Positions 54,751 to 63,290 of a stretch of 64,000 nt of DNA are shown here, in pieces. Within the stretch, counting starts at the first letter, position 1. Each line of letters starts with the position of its first letter. Source of the stretch: DASQEH01 sp963765725. Lineage in GTDB: Bacteria > Actinomycetota > Actinomycetes > Propionibacteriales > Nocardioidaceae. A model generated the notes under the pieces. The model was not told where the DNA came from. It worked only from the letters and a program-made list of their open reading frames with translations, and searched no databases. The stretch spans positions 868,001-932,000 of the forward strand of contig CAVXXI010000003.1 of the NCBI GenBank assembly GCA_963765725.1, read 5' to 3'. The position numbers were made by a program, and so were the translations under genes.

Positions 54751-55610
54751 CGCAGCCCGTCCTGCGGGTCGCGGCCGTCCAGGCGGAGTCCGTCGCGGGA
54801 GACGTCGAGGCCAACGCGGCCACGGCTGCGCGGTGGACCTCGGCCGCGGCAGACGAGGGCGCCCGGCTGGTCGTGTTGCCGGAGCTCTTCTTGTGCGGAT
54901 ACAGCCCCCGGACGCTGGCCGACCGGCCGGACGACTGCGACATCACGCCCGCCGACGCCCGACTCTCGGTGCTCGCTGACGTGGCCCGTGCCCGCCGGGT
55001 CGTCGTTCTCGTCGGCGCGTCGGTACGGGTGAACGGGGAGCCGCGGACACTGTCGCTGCTGGCGTTCACAGCGGCCGGCGAGGTGACGGTCGCGTACGAC
55101 AAGCAGCACCTTTCCGGCGTGGAGCAGAGCCTCTTCACGCCGGGTACGCATGGCGCGTCGCTCCTCGTGGACGGTTGGCCTGTTGGACTCGGCATCTGTT
55201 ACGACGGTTGCTTCCCCGAGCATGCGCGTGCAGCCTCGGACGACGGCGCACTGGCCTACGCGTGCCCGTCGGCTTACGTCGTGGGCAGTGAGCATCGGCG
55301 CGACCTCTACTACGCGGCCCGCGCTCTCGACAACGGGATGTACGTCGTCTTCGCCGATCTCGTGGGGCGCTGCGGAGAGCTGGATTTCAGCGGCGGCACG
55401 GCCGTCTACGACCCGCAGGGCAGGGTGGTCGCCCGTGTCGACGCGGGCGCGGGGCTCGCCGTCGCGGACCTCGACAGGTCGCTGGTCGACGAGGCGCGCC
55501 GGATCAACCCGTTCGCAGCCGACCGGCCGCGAGCTCTGGGCGGTCGCGCTCTCGTGCACGGCTCGGGGCTCGAGGCGACGCCCGCTCCGGTCCGCGCGGA
55601 CCGGAGCTGA
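54747..55610 (+). CDS. Nitrilase-superfamily carbon-nitrogen hydrolase
   Basis: 287 residues with the Glu-Lys-Cys triad: E in LVVLPELFLCGYSP, K in AYDKQHLSGVEQ, C in GLGICYDGCFPEHARAASDD. A typical single-domain amidase/nitrilase. Substrate unknown; location between guaB3 and kynU could imply amide hydrolysis in tryptophan/kynurenine or purine metabolism, an inference only. GTG at 54747 overlaps guaB3; kynU begins one base after its stop. Confidence 0.87.
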   Translation: MTQPVLRVAAVQAESVAGDVEANAATAARWTSAAADEGARLVVLPELFLCGYSPRTLADRPDDCDITPADARLSVLADVARARRVVVLVGASVRVNGEPRTLSLLAFTAAGEVTVAYDKQHLSGVEQSLFTPGTHGASLLVDGWPVGLGICYDGCFPEHARAASDDGALAYACPSAYVVGSEHRRDLYYAARALDNGMYVVFADLVGRCGELDFSGGTAVYDPQGRVVARVDAGAGLAVADLDRSLVDEARRINPFAADRPRALGGRALVHGSGLEATPAPVRADRS

Positions 55611-55611
55611 G

Positions 55612-56850
55612 GTGCGGCCGGAGCGTTCGGCGGCACTCGCCCTGGACGCCGCGGACGAGCTCGCCGGTTACCGGGAAAGGTTCGTCATCGACGACGACAG
55701 CCTGATCTATCTCGACGGCAACTCGCTCGGGCGACTTCCGAAGGCGAGCCGCTCACGACTGCTCGAAGTTCTCGACGCCGACTGGGCCGGCGGTCTGATC
55801 CGCTCGTGGGACCGGCACTGGCTCGAGCTGCCGACCCGGATCGGCGACCTCATCGGCCGCCAGCTGCTGGGAGCGCGAAGTGGGGAGGTGATCGTCAACG
55901 ACACGACGACGGTCTCGCTGTACAAGGTGATCTCCGCCGCCCTCGACGCCCGGCCGGGGCGGCGGTCGGTGGTGATCGAGCGCGACAACTTCCCGACCGA
56001 CCGCTACATCGTCGAGTCCCTGGCCGTCCAGCGGGACCTGGACATCCGCTGGGTCGAAGACGCGGGCGTCGACGGGGTGCGGCGCGAGGACCTCGAGGCG
56101 GTCCTCGATGACGACGTCGCCGTCACGGTGCTCTCGCAGGTGGACTACCGCTCGGCGGCCTTGGTCGACATGGGCGCGCTCACGAAGGCGGCGCACGCGG
56201 TGGGGGCGCTCACGGTCTGGGACCTGTGCCACTCGGTGGGAGCAGTCCCCATCGACCTGCCTGCCGACGGCGTCGACATCGCGGTCGGCTGCACGTACAA
56301 GTACCTGAACGGCGGACCGGGCGCCCCGTCCTTCACCTTTGTGCGACACGACCTGCAGCCGCAGCTGCACCAGCCGATCTGGGGCTGGTGGAGTCGCCGC
56401 GACATGTTCGACATGGAGCAGGGCTACGACCCCGAGCCGGGCATGCGCGGCTGGCTGTCGGGGACGCCGGGCATCTTGTCGATGGCGGCCGTCGAGCCTG
56501 GTGTTGCGATGATCGCCGAGGCGGGCATGCCGGCGCTCAGGGCGAAGTCCGTTGCGCTCACCACCTTCGCGGTCCAGCTTTATGACGCGTGGCTGCAGCC
56601 ACTCGGTGTCGGGCTCGCGTCACCCCGCGACGCCGAGCGCCGCGGAGGCCACGTGACGCTCACCTCTCCGGGCGCCCGTGAGCTGACAGCCGAGCTGATG
56701 GCTGGCGGCGTCATACCCGACTTCCGGCGGCCCGACGGCATCCGTCTGGGACTCGCGCCGCTGACCACTCGATTCGTCGACGTGTACGACGCCATGGAGC
56801 GGGTGACCGCTCTGGTGACGCGGGACGGTCGGGGCTTCGATAGCCCCTAG
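55612..56850 (+). CDS. kynU: Kynureninase
   Basis: 412 residues. PLP enzyme cleaving kynurenine to anthranilate and alanine. IYLDGNSLGRLPKASRSRL, DTTTVSLYKVISAALDAR, WDLCHSVGAVPIDLPADGVD, the PLP-lysine segment GCTYKYLNGGPGAP, and WWSRRDMFDMEQGYDPEPGM are characteristic. GTG at 55612 one base after the hydrolase stop. No tryptophan dioxygenase or formamidase gene is adjacent, so it may use kynurenine from outside or from another locus. Confidence 0.94.
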   Translation: MRPERSAALALDAADELAGYRERFVIDDDSLIYLDGNSLGRLPKASRSRLLEVLDADWAGGLIRSWDRHWLELPTRIGDLIGRQLLGARSGEVIVNDTTTVSLYKVISAALDARPGRRSVVIERDNFPTDRYIVESLAVQRDLDIRWVEDAGVDGVRREDLEAVLDDDVAVTVLSQVDYRSAALVDMGALTKAAHAVGALTVWDLCHSVGAVPIDLPADGVDIAVGCTYKYLNGGPGAPSFTFVRHDLQPQLHQPIWGWWSRRDMFDMEQGYDPEPGMRGWLSGTPGILSMAAVEPGVAMIAEAGMPALRAKSVALTTFAVQLYDAWLQPLGVGLASPRDAERRGGHVTLTSPGARELTAELMAGGVIPDFRRPDGIRLGLAPLTTRFVDVYDAMERVTALVTRDGRGFDSP

Positions 56851-56936
56851 ACCCGTGACGCCAAGTAGTGATAGTCTCGCTTTCAGTGAACAGAGTCGAC
56901 TGCGGCTGAGCCGTATTCCGTCGACGAGCAGCGCAA

Positions 56937-56966
56937 GGGGTGTCGTTCTCAGGGGGGCGACACCCC
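56937..56966 (+). terminator. Hairpin between kynU and guaA
   Basis: GGGGTGTCG (56937-56945) and CGACACCCC (56958-56966) form a perfect 9-bp stem with a 12-base G-rich loop. Lying 90 bases before guaA and 87 after kynU, it could end the guaB-kynU transcript or be a guaA leader structure. TAGACT (57023-57028) downstream may be the guaA -10. Confidence 0.5.
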
Positions 56967-57055
56967 ATCTGCGTCTGCAGCCCGCTCCGTCGCGTCGAGG
57001 GCGTCGGCCACCCGCTCGCCGATAGACTGCCGGTGTCGCCGGTAGCGAAGGACGG

Positions 57056-58627
57056 ATGTTGACCGAAGATCATGACCTGGTTCTCGTCGTGGACTTCGGA
57101 GCGCAGTACGCACAGCTGATCGCGCGCCGGGTGCGCGAGGCCCGCGTGTACTCCGAGATCGTTCCGCACACGACGCCCGCCGCCGACATCCTGGCCCGTA
57201 AGCCGAAGGCCATCATCTTGAGCGGGGGACCGCAGTCGGTGTACGCGCCGGGGGCACCTCGGCTCGACGCAGAGATCTTCGACGGCGATGCGGCCGTCTT
57301 CGGTATCTGCTACGGCTTCCAGGCGATGGCGTCCGTGCTCGGAGGTGAGGTGCGCCGTACGGGCCTGTCGGAGTTCGGCCGGACGGTCGTCGACGTGACG
57401 TCGGCGGGCACGCTGCTGACGGGCGTGCCGGCGGGTACCCGGGTGTGGATGAGCCACGGCGACGCGGTCGCCGCACCGCCGTCGGGCTTCGCGACGCTCG
57501 CGTCGACCCCAGGAGCCCCCGTCGCGGCCTTCGAGTCGAGCGAACGCCGGCTCGCCGGGGTGCAGTGGCATCCCGAGGTGCTCCACACCGAGCACGGCCA
57601 GCAGGTGCTCGAGCGGTTCCTGGTCGAGATCGCCGGGTGCCGGCAGACCTGGACGATGGTGAATGTCGTGGACGAGCAGGTCGCGTCGATCCGTGAGCGG
57701 GTGGGCAGCGACGCGGCGATCTGCGGCTTGTCGGGCGGCGTCGACTCAGCTGTCGCGGCAGCACTCGTGCACCGCGCGATCGGCGACCAGCTGACGTGTG
57801 TGTTCGTCGACCACGGGTTGCTGCGGCAGGGGGAGGCGGAGCAGGTCGAGCGGGACTTCGTCGCCGCGACCGGGGTCGCCCTCCGCGTCGTCGAGGCGTC
57901 GTCGACGTTCCTCGCGGCACTCGACGGAGTGAGTGACCCCGAGACCAAGCGGAAGATCATCGGCCGGGAGTTCATCCGCGCCTTCGAGGGCGCCGAACGG
58001 GCGATCGTCGAACAGAGCGGCAACGCGGGACAGCCGGTGCGGTACCTGGTCCAGGGCACCCTGTACCCCGACGTGGTCGAGTCCGGAGGTGGAGCGGGGA
58101 CGTCCACCATCAAGTCGCACCACAACGTCGGCGGGCTCCCTGAGGATCTCCAGTTCGAGCTGATCGAGCCGCTGCGGATCCTGTTCAAGGACGAGGTCCG
58201 CAAGGTCGGCATCGAGCTCGGTCTGCCGCAGGGCATCGTCGGGAGGCAGCCGTTCCCCGGGCCGGGGCTGGCGATCCGGATCGTCGGTGCCGTGACGGCC
58301 GAGCGGCTGGACATCCTGCGCGAGGCCGACGCAATCGCTCGGCAGGTCCTGACGGAGGCCGGCCTCGACGACGAGATCTGGCAGTTCCCGGTCGTGCTGC
58401 TCGCGGACGTCCGCTCTGTCGGCGTGCAGGGCGACGGGCGGACGTACGGGCATCCGGTGGTGCTGCGTCCGGTCACGTCGGAGGACGCGATGACCGCTGA
58501 CTGGGCCCGGCTGCCCTACGACGTCATCGAGAGGATCTCCACCCGGATCACCAACGAGGTCAGACAGATCAACCGGGTGACTCTCGACGTCACGAGCAAG
58601 CCCCCTGGCACCATCGAGTGGGAGTAA
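57056..58627 (+). CDS. guaA: GMP synthase (glutamine-hydrolysing)
   Basis: 523 residues. Class I amidotransferase (~1-200): VVDFGAQYAQLIARRVREAR, catalytic Cys in FGICYGFQAMASVLGG, H and E in GVQWHPEVLHTEH. ATP-pyrophosphatase domain with P-loop CGLSGGVDSAVAAALVHRAI, and the dimer domain ending SKPPGTIEWE. Makes GMP from XMP. ATG at 57056 after GAAGGACGG. Confidence 0.98.
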   Translation: MLTEDHDLVLVVDFGAQYAQLIARRVREARVYSEIVPHTTPAADILARKPKAIILSGGPQSVYAPGAPRLDAEIFDGDAAVFGICYGFQAMASVLGGEVRRTGLSEFGRTVVDVTSAGTLLTGVPAGTRVWMSHGDAVAAPPSGFATLASTPGAPVAAFESSERRLAGVQWHPEVLHTEHGQQVLERFLVEIAGCRQTWTMVNVVDEQVASIRERVGSDAAICGLSGGVDSAVAAALVHRAIGDQLTCVFVDHGLLRQGEAEQVERDFVAATGVALRVVEASSTFLAALDGVSDPETKRKIIGREFIRAFEGAERAIVEQSGNAGQPVRYLVQGTLYPDVVESGGGAGTSTIKSHHNVGGLPEDLQFELIEPLRILFKDEVRKVGIELGLPQGIVGRQPFPGPGLAIRIVGAVTAERLDILREADAIARQVLTEAGLDDEIWQFPVVLLADVRSVGVQGDGRTYGHPVVLRPVTSEDAMTADWARLPYDVIERISTRITNEVRQINRVTLDVTSKPPGTIEWE

Positions 58628-58886
58628 GCCAGAGAGCGTGACCTGGCCTTTTGCGCCTCGCTATCGACGTTGCGTGTAAAGGTGAGGCACCGAACGGCCC
58701 TCATACCTCATCGCTACCCGGGGGCCTCTGTATGATCTGCGGCTCCCATGTTGAACCATGCGGCAGCCGTGGTGGTTTGGTACTCGTGACAGCGGAGCTG
58801 GTAAGTCCAAACAGCCCGGTTCCAGATGCTGTCCAGCGCGGTGGGAGCCGGCCGCCTGGGGGCGGATAGCGGCCCATCACCTAGCC
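58628..58886. other. Noncoding stretch after guaA with several hairpins
   Basis: No convincing gene. GCCAG/CTGGC followed by CTTTT (58628-58652) is a weak terminator for guaA. GACAGC (58788-58793) pairs with GCTGTC (58828-58833), with an inner CTGG/CCAG, giving a longer hairpin. Composition is less GC-rich than the surroundings. It fits no tRNA or riboswitch pattern I recognise. Confidence 0.45.
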
Positions 58887-59677
58887 TTACTCTGCCTCGA
58901 CTGCCCAGGCCAAGATCCGCTCTTCAGGCTCCTCATGGGGGCCTAGGTGCCCCCCGGGAACGGCAACTACCTGCGCCCGTGGGAGATGTCTCGCCAGCCA
59001 GTGACCGTGTGCAGGTGGCACGCTGGTGTCGTGCTCGGCGACCATGATCGTGACCGGGCCTGAGGCGGCGTCCAGGTCGAAGCCCCAGGGCTGTGGCACC
59101 GCGCTGTAGTCGTCGAACAGGCCACCCGGTCCCGGGGCGAGGGCGTCGCTGAATCCCTCCACGACCATGTCCCGGATATGGGCAGGAAGGTCCGTCATCG
59201 CCTTGATCGAGTCGACGAACGCCAGGGTGTCTCGGTAAAACTGCCGATCGTTGTACTCCTCGCCCAACGCGACGGTGTGCCATTCGGCGAGTTCCTCCGG
59301 GGACACCCCCTCGAAGAAGTCCAGGTCTGGTGCGTCGGGCGGTCCCAGACCCTTGATCGTCGCGCACCGGGTGACCCGATCAGGGAGCCCGGCCGCGACC
59401 GCGAGGGCGTGCGGACCGCCCGACGAGACACCGACTACTGCGAACCGGTCGATCCCCAGCCGGTCAGCGATGGCCCGCACGTCGGCTGCCGCGTCGCGCA
59501 CGAGGCGGCCCCGTTGACGGGTCGATTGGCCGTAGCCCGGCCGGTCGAACGTGATCGCCCGGATGCCGTGGCGCCCGTACTCCCCACCCGCGGATCGGAA
59601 CAGCCGTCCACCGGGGTTCCGTGCAGGTAGAACAGCGGCGTCCCGTCGGGGAGCCCCCACTCGCACCAGGCAAGCAC
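58887..59677 (-). pseudogene. Alpha/beta hydrolase, frameshifted
   Basis: Starting from a GTG at 59677 the protein reads VLAWCEWGLPDGTPLFYLHG and TP, then continues in another frame with GGRLFRSAGGEYGRHGIRAI, TFDRPGYGQST, nucleophile elbow VVGVSSGGPHALAVAAGLPD and the end PGGHLGPHEEPEERILAWAV. One C is missing from the CC-GGGG junction at 59611-59616 on the plus strand. Repaired length is about 263 residues. Substrate unknown; a real mutation or a homopolymer error. Confidence 0.78.
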
Positions 59678-59907
59678 ATCGCCCAGTTACCGCGGTCGGG
59701 TGAACGGAAGGGACCAGGCGGACTGTCGTGACCGGCGCCGGTACCGGCGCCGCCGCCGCGACGGCGGCTTCCACATCTCTCACAGAACCCGTACTCCGCG
59801 GCGACAGGAAGCGGTGGGCGCCGGCTGACGACCGGACGCTCTCGGCCGACGTCCGGGGCTCAGAGCAGGACCGACGACCACTTCTTCCGAACTACTGACC
59901 AATACTG

Positions 59908-59929
59908 AGAGTGATCGTAATATCACTCT
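59908..59929 (+). promoter_or_regulatory. Palindromic operator abutting a start codon
   Basis: AGAGTGAT (59908-59915), six bases CGTAAT, then ATCACTCT (59922-59929): perfect 8-bp inverted repeats ending exactly at the ATG of the next gene. An AATACT at 59901-59906 could be its -10. The element takes the place where a ribosome-binding site should be. Confidence 0.6.
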
Positions 59930-60730
59930 ATGTCAAACTACTCTTACGGGACATGCGTAGGCCGACTTCTCGCCGCGGTCGGAGTGGGGGCACTGCTCGC
60001 TACTGTCGCTGCCGCGTCGCCGGCTGCGGCGCAGTCCGCGTACACCGTCACCGCAGTCGGACCGGCCTCCGATCCGACGGCCGGAACAGCGTTCCAGATC
60101 TCGGGGACGGTCTCGCCGTCTGCTCCCGGCCAGGTGATCCGGCTGCAGCGGGAGGTCGACGGCCGCTTCACCAGAGTCGGCAGTGCGACGGTCTCGTCCA
60201 ACGGCAGCTACGCCTTCACGCGTACGAACCGGGTAGGGACGTACGCGTTTCGCGTCAAGCAGCCGGCGACCCCCTCGCGAGCCGCAGGCTACAGCGCGAT
60301 GGTGTCCGTCTTCGTCACCACCCCGTTCATCCGCCACGCGGTGAAGCGAGCGCAGTCGTGGGTGGATGACCATGTGAGCTACAGCCAGAGCCGGACCCAC
60401 ACGAACCGCTACGGCACCTACCGTCAGGACTGCTCCGGCTTCGTGTCGCTGGCATGGGCGTTGCCGAGCAGCTACACGACCGCCACGTTGCCTGACGTGT
60501 CGTTCGCCATCGACGAGTCGGACCTGCGCCGAGGCGACATCCTGCTGCACCTCGCGACGCGCAAGACCTCCGGTCACGTCGTCATGTTCGACCGGTGGGT
60601 CGATGCGGCGCACACGGCGTACGTCGTGTACGAGGAGACACCGAGCACCGGGGCCAGCCACCACACGATCCCGTACCCGTACTGGAGCGGACACGGCACC
60701 TACGTCCCCTACCGTCGAGACGGCACCTGA
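59930..60730 (+). CDS. Secreted NlpC/P60-like protein with an Ig-like domain
   Basis: 266 residues. Signal peptide 1-34 (hydrophobic LLAAVGVGALLATVAAASPA, cut after AAA-Q). Residues ~36-130 look like a beta-sandwich linker (FQISGTVSPSAPGQVIRLQR). The C-terminal part has the NlpC/P60 pattern: catalytic Cys168 in YRQDCSGFVSLAW, and His216 in GHVVMFDRWVD after DLRRGDILL. Family members cut peptidoglycan stem peptides, but distant members have other roles. The ATG directly follows a palindrome and has no ribosome-binding site. Confidence 0.82.
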   Translation: MSNYSYGTCVGRLLAAVGVGALLATVAAASPAAAQSAYTVTAVGPASDPTAGTAFQISGTVSPSAPGQVIRLQREVDGRFTRVGSATVSSNGSYAFTRTNRVGTYAFRVKQPATPSRAAGYSAMVSVFVTTPFIRHAVKRAQSWVDDHVSYSQSRTHTNRYGTYRQDCSGFVSLAWALPSSYTTATLPDVSFAIDESDLRRGDILLHLATRKTSGHVVMFDRWVDAAHTAYVVYEETPSTGASHHTIPYPYWSGHGTYVPYRRDGT

Positions 60731-60732
60731 CC

Positions 60733-60794
60733 TCCCGCCGCTCGGCGATGCATTTGCGCCCGGTCGATGCGACATTCGCGCCCGGTCGGCGGTC
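60733..60794. repeat. Short 22-bp repeat array (about 3 units)
   Basis: CATTTGCGCCCGGTCGATGC and CATTCGCGCCCGGTCGGCGG lie one after the other with a 22-base step (conserved G at 60756 and 60778), preceded by a diverged unit from about 60733. Same family and orientation as the unit at 40641-40799. It fills the gap between two convergent genes. Confidence 0.75.
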
Positions 60795-61776
60795 AGCGGA
60801 GGCGCTTGACGACCGCTGAGCGCGCTGCCGACCAGAAGCCCAGTCCCCACCCGATGTGCATCGCCGAGAAGGCCAGCGGCACGTACGCCCGCTCGGCCGG
60901 GGTCTCCAACCGGCGTGCCGTCTGGACCGAGGCTACGGCCAGCCCAAGCAGGTACGGGCTGTTGAGGAGCAGCAGGCGACGCGGGTGGCGCCAGCCGATG
61001 AGGACCGTGACCGCGATATAGGCGACCAGCACAGGCGGCGCGAAATGCCTCGGGCGCATCGAGTCCGGGTGCAGCAGCGCGACATCCACCTTGCCCCGGC
61101 CGTAGCGGAGGTACTGCCGGAAGAGATCCGGGATCGACTGACGCGAATACCACCGGATCTTCAGCGCGGGGTCGAACAGCAGCCTGTGCCCGGCCCGCCG
61201 GACGCGGTAGTCGAACTCGTAGTCCTCGTTGACCGGAAGCTGCTCGTTCCACCCGCCGAGCTCACGCACCACTTCGAGGGGGTAGGCGCCGAACGGGATG
61301 TGGTCCACCTCCTGCGCGGTGACGCCGTGGTGATACATCGAGTTGCCGACGCCGAACCGGCTGCCCAGGGCTGCGGCGATGGCCCGGCCGGCTGCGGTCT
61401 CGCCGACGCCGTCCTTGCGGCCGCCCACACCCCCCCACAACCCCTGGTCGAGCCGGTCGACGGCCGTGCGCACGTAGGACTCGTCGACGGTGGAGTGGGC
61501 GTCCATGCGGACGAGCCACCTGCCGCGCGCGGCGGCGAGGCCGAGATTCAGCGACATCGGGATGCCGTGCTGGGGGTTGTGCACCAGCTCGATCCGGTCG
61601 TCTGCGGCCATCTGGTCCCGTACCACCCGCAGGGTGTCGTCCCGGGAGCCTCCGTCGACGACGACGATCTGAAGGTTGGCGTAGTCCTGTTTGCGTACCG
61701 CGTCCAGACAGCGACCGATGAAGCGCTCTTCGTCTCGAGCCGGAATCATTACGGTGACGAGCTCGTCAGCACTCAT
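60793..61776 (-). CDS. Family 2 glycosyltransferase, ExoA-like
   Basis: 327 residues. N-terminal GT-A domain: VTVMIPARDEERFIGRCLDA, VVVDGGSRDDTLRVVRDQ, the metal-binding RMDAHSTVD and NEDYEFDYRVRRAG. The C-terminal third has two or three membrane segments (VLVAYIAVTVLIG, LLLLNSPYLLGLAVA). Similar to ExoA-type enzymes of extracellular polysaccharide synthesis; the sugar is unknown. The ATG at 61776 is preceded by GAAGGGAAAG; the frame extends further upstream without such a site. Confidence 0.88.
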   Translation of the reverse strand: MSADELVTVMIPARDEERFIGRCLDAVRKQDYANLQIVVVDGGSRDDTLRVVRDQMAADDRIELVHNPQHGIPMSLNLGLAAARGRWLVRMDAHSTVDESYVRTAVDRLDQGLWGGVGGRKDGVGETAAGRAIAAALGSRFGVGNSMYHHGVTAQEVDHIPFGAYPLEVVRELGGWNEQLPVNEDYEFDYRVRRAGHRLLFDPALKIRWYSRQSIPDLFRQYLRYGRGKVDVALLHPDSMRPRHFAPPVLVAYIAVTVLIGWRHPRRLLLLNSPYLLGLAVASVQTARRLETPAERAYVPLAFSAMHIGWGLGFWSAARSAVVKRLR

Positions 61777-62005
61777 GTCTTTCCCTTCTGCTCGGCATAG
61801 GACCTCTCCGCGCGTCCGCACGCGGCGTGGTCGAAGCAATGCACAAAGCGAACTTCCCGGCTGTCTCAATACCTGCAGTAATCAATTCCACACAGCACGC
61901 GATCGGCGTCCAGTAGTTATCGGTTATCGGCGGTACTAGCGAACAATGTCCCCTATTGTCGCTTATGCGCCAGCAGTCGGCAGCGCTTTGACAGGGGGAA
62001 CTGCA

Positions 62006-63100
62006 GTGAAGACTACTTCTCGCATGGCGGCGGTCTGCGCCGGCCTCGGGCTCAGCATGGTGGCGACGGTGGGATTCGCCGCCGCTGCCTCAGCGTACTC
62101 GTCGACCCCCAGCGGCCCGACGGGATGGACGCCCGATGCGGCGGTACACGCCGTCGTGACCTCAGGCAACGTCACGTTCGTCGGAGGAGCGTTCACCGGC
62201 GGCGTGGCCGAGATCGACTCGGCCACCGGGGCACTGATCACGACCGCCAACGTCGGCGGTGACGTCCGGGCGCTCGCGGTCTCCGGCTCACACCTGCTGA
62301 TCGGGGGGTCGTTCACGACCGTCGACGGGGCTACGCACAAGAAGCTGGCTTCCCTCAGCATCGCGACCGGCCTGCCGGCGGAGCCACACTGGAAGGCGGC
62401 AGCCGGGGGGACCGTCCGTGACATCGTCGTCAACGGCAACACCGAGTACTTCGGCGGAGCGTTCACGCACCAGAACGGCCAGCCGCAAGGCGGCCTGGGA
62501 GGGGTCACCGTCGATACGGGCAAGCTCGTTTCGTCCTTCACGGTGTCAACGGACAACACGGTCTTCGGTCTCACGGCCAGCGCAGGCAGGCTTTTCGTGG
62601 CCGGCAACTTCACCCATGTCAATGGCTCTGTCCGCAACTCGCTGGCGTCGGTGAGCATGGCCACCAACGGCCTCGAGTCCTGGGCACCCGCTCGTGCCTG
62701 CAGCATCTGCAACCAGTACTGGGATGTCGTTGTCGACAATGGCACGGCGTTCGTCGGTACGTCCGGCAACCACCTCGGGGCGTTCTACATCAGCGCGGCG
62801 GGGTCGCCGTTCCATGCGGTGGCGGCCAACGGCGACGTCCAGGCGCTCGCGGTCTCCGGAGGCGTCCTGTACGCAGGTGGCCACTTCGGGACGATCGGCA
62901 ACCAGACCCACGCGATCCTGGCGGCGCTGAACGAGAGGACCGGCGCCGTCGACGCATCGTTCACCCCGCGGTTCACCACGCACTACCCGGGCATCTGGGG
63001 GCTCTCCGCCACCAGCGCGAAGCTGTACGTGGGAGGCGCCTTCACCGCCGCCGGGCCGACACCGCCAAAGCGCTATCCGTACTTCGCGATGTTCAACTGA
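62006..63100 (+). CDS. Secreted propeller-like repeat protein (delta-60/DUF5122 type), copy 1
   Basis: 364 residues from the GTG at 62006 (AGGGGGA eight bases upstream); the frame opens further upstream. Signal peptide 1-32 (AAVCAGLGLSMVATVGFAAA). The rest is repeats of about 45 residues with YVGGAFT-type ends: FVGGAFTGGVAEI, LIGGSFTTVDG, YFGGAFTHQNG, FVAGNFTHVNG, YAGGHFGTIGN, YVGGAFTAAGP. This is the delta-60 beta-propeller pattern. A C-x2-C pair (CSICNQYW) interrupts the fifth repeat. Exported, function unknown. The 229 bases upstream are AT-richer and hold TACTAG near 61932. Confidence 0.85.
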   Translation: MKTTSRMAAVCAGLGLSMVATVGFAAAASAYSSTPSGPTGWTPDAAVHAVVTSGNVTFVGGAFTGGVAEIDSATGALITTANVGGDVRALAVSGSHLLIGGSFTTVDGATHKKLASLSIATGLPAEPHWKAAAGGTVRDIVVNGNTEYFGGAFTHQNGQPQGGLGGVTVDTGKLVSSFTVSTDNTVFGLTASAGRLFVAGNFTHVNGSVRNSLASVSMATNGLESWAPARACSICNQYWDVVVDNGTAFVGTSGNHLGAFYISAAGSPFHAVAANGDVQALAVSGGVLYAGGHFGTIGNQTHAILAALNERTGAVDASFTPRFTTHYPGIWGLSATSAKLYVGGAFTAAGPTPPKRYPYFAMFN

Positions 63101-63290
63101 TTCACCGGCTCGAGCAGGGAATGACGGTGGTCCGCAGAAAGCGGGGGCATGCGCGCAAAGCGACAAGATAACTGCGTAAGGTAATCATTTTGTGCAATTT
63201 GGCATCATGTTAAGAAACGATTAAGGTCACACAGTGCGCCCTGACACGGTGTCGGGGTGCGTCACAACCGAAGGACGACTCTTGACGACA

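Noticed and set aside
58651..58869. A 72-residue open frame with a C-x2-C and C-x4-G pattern
   Set aside because: No ribosome-binding site, no recognisable zinc-ribbon context, and it overlaps several hairpins; not better than chance.
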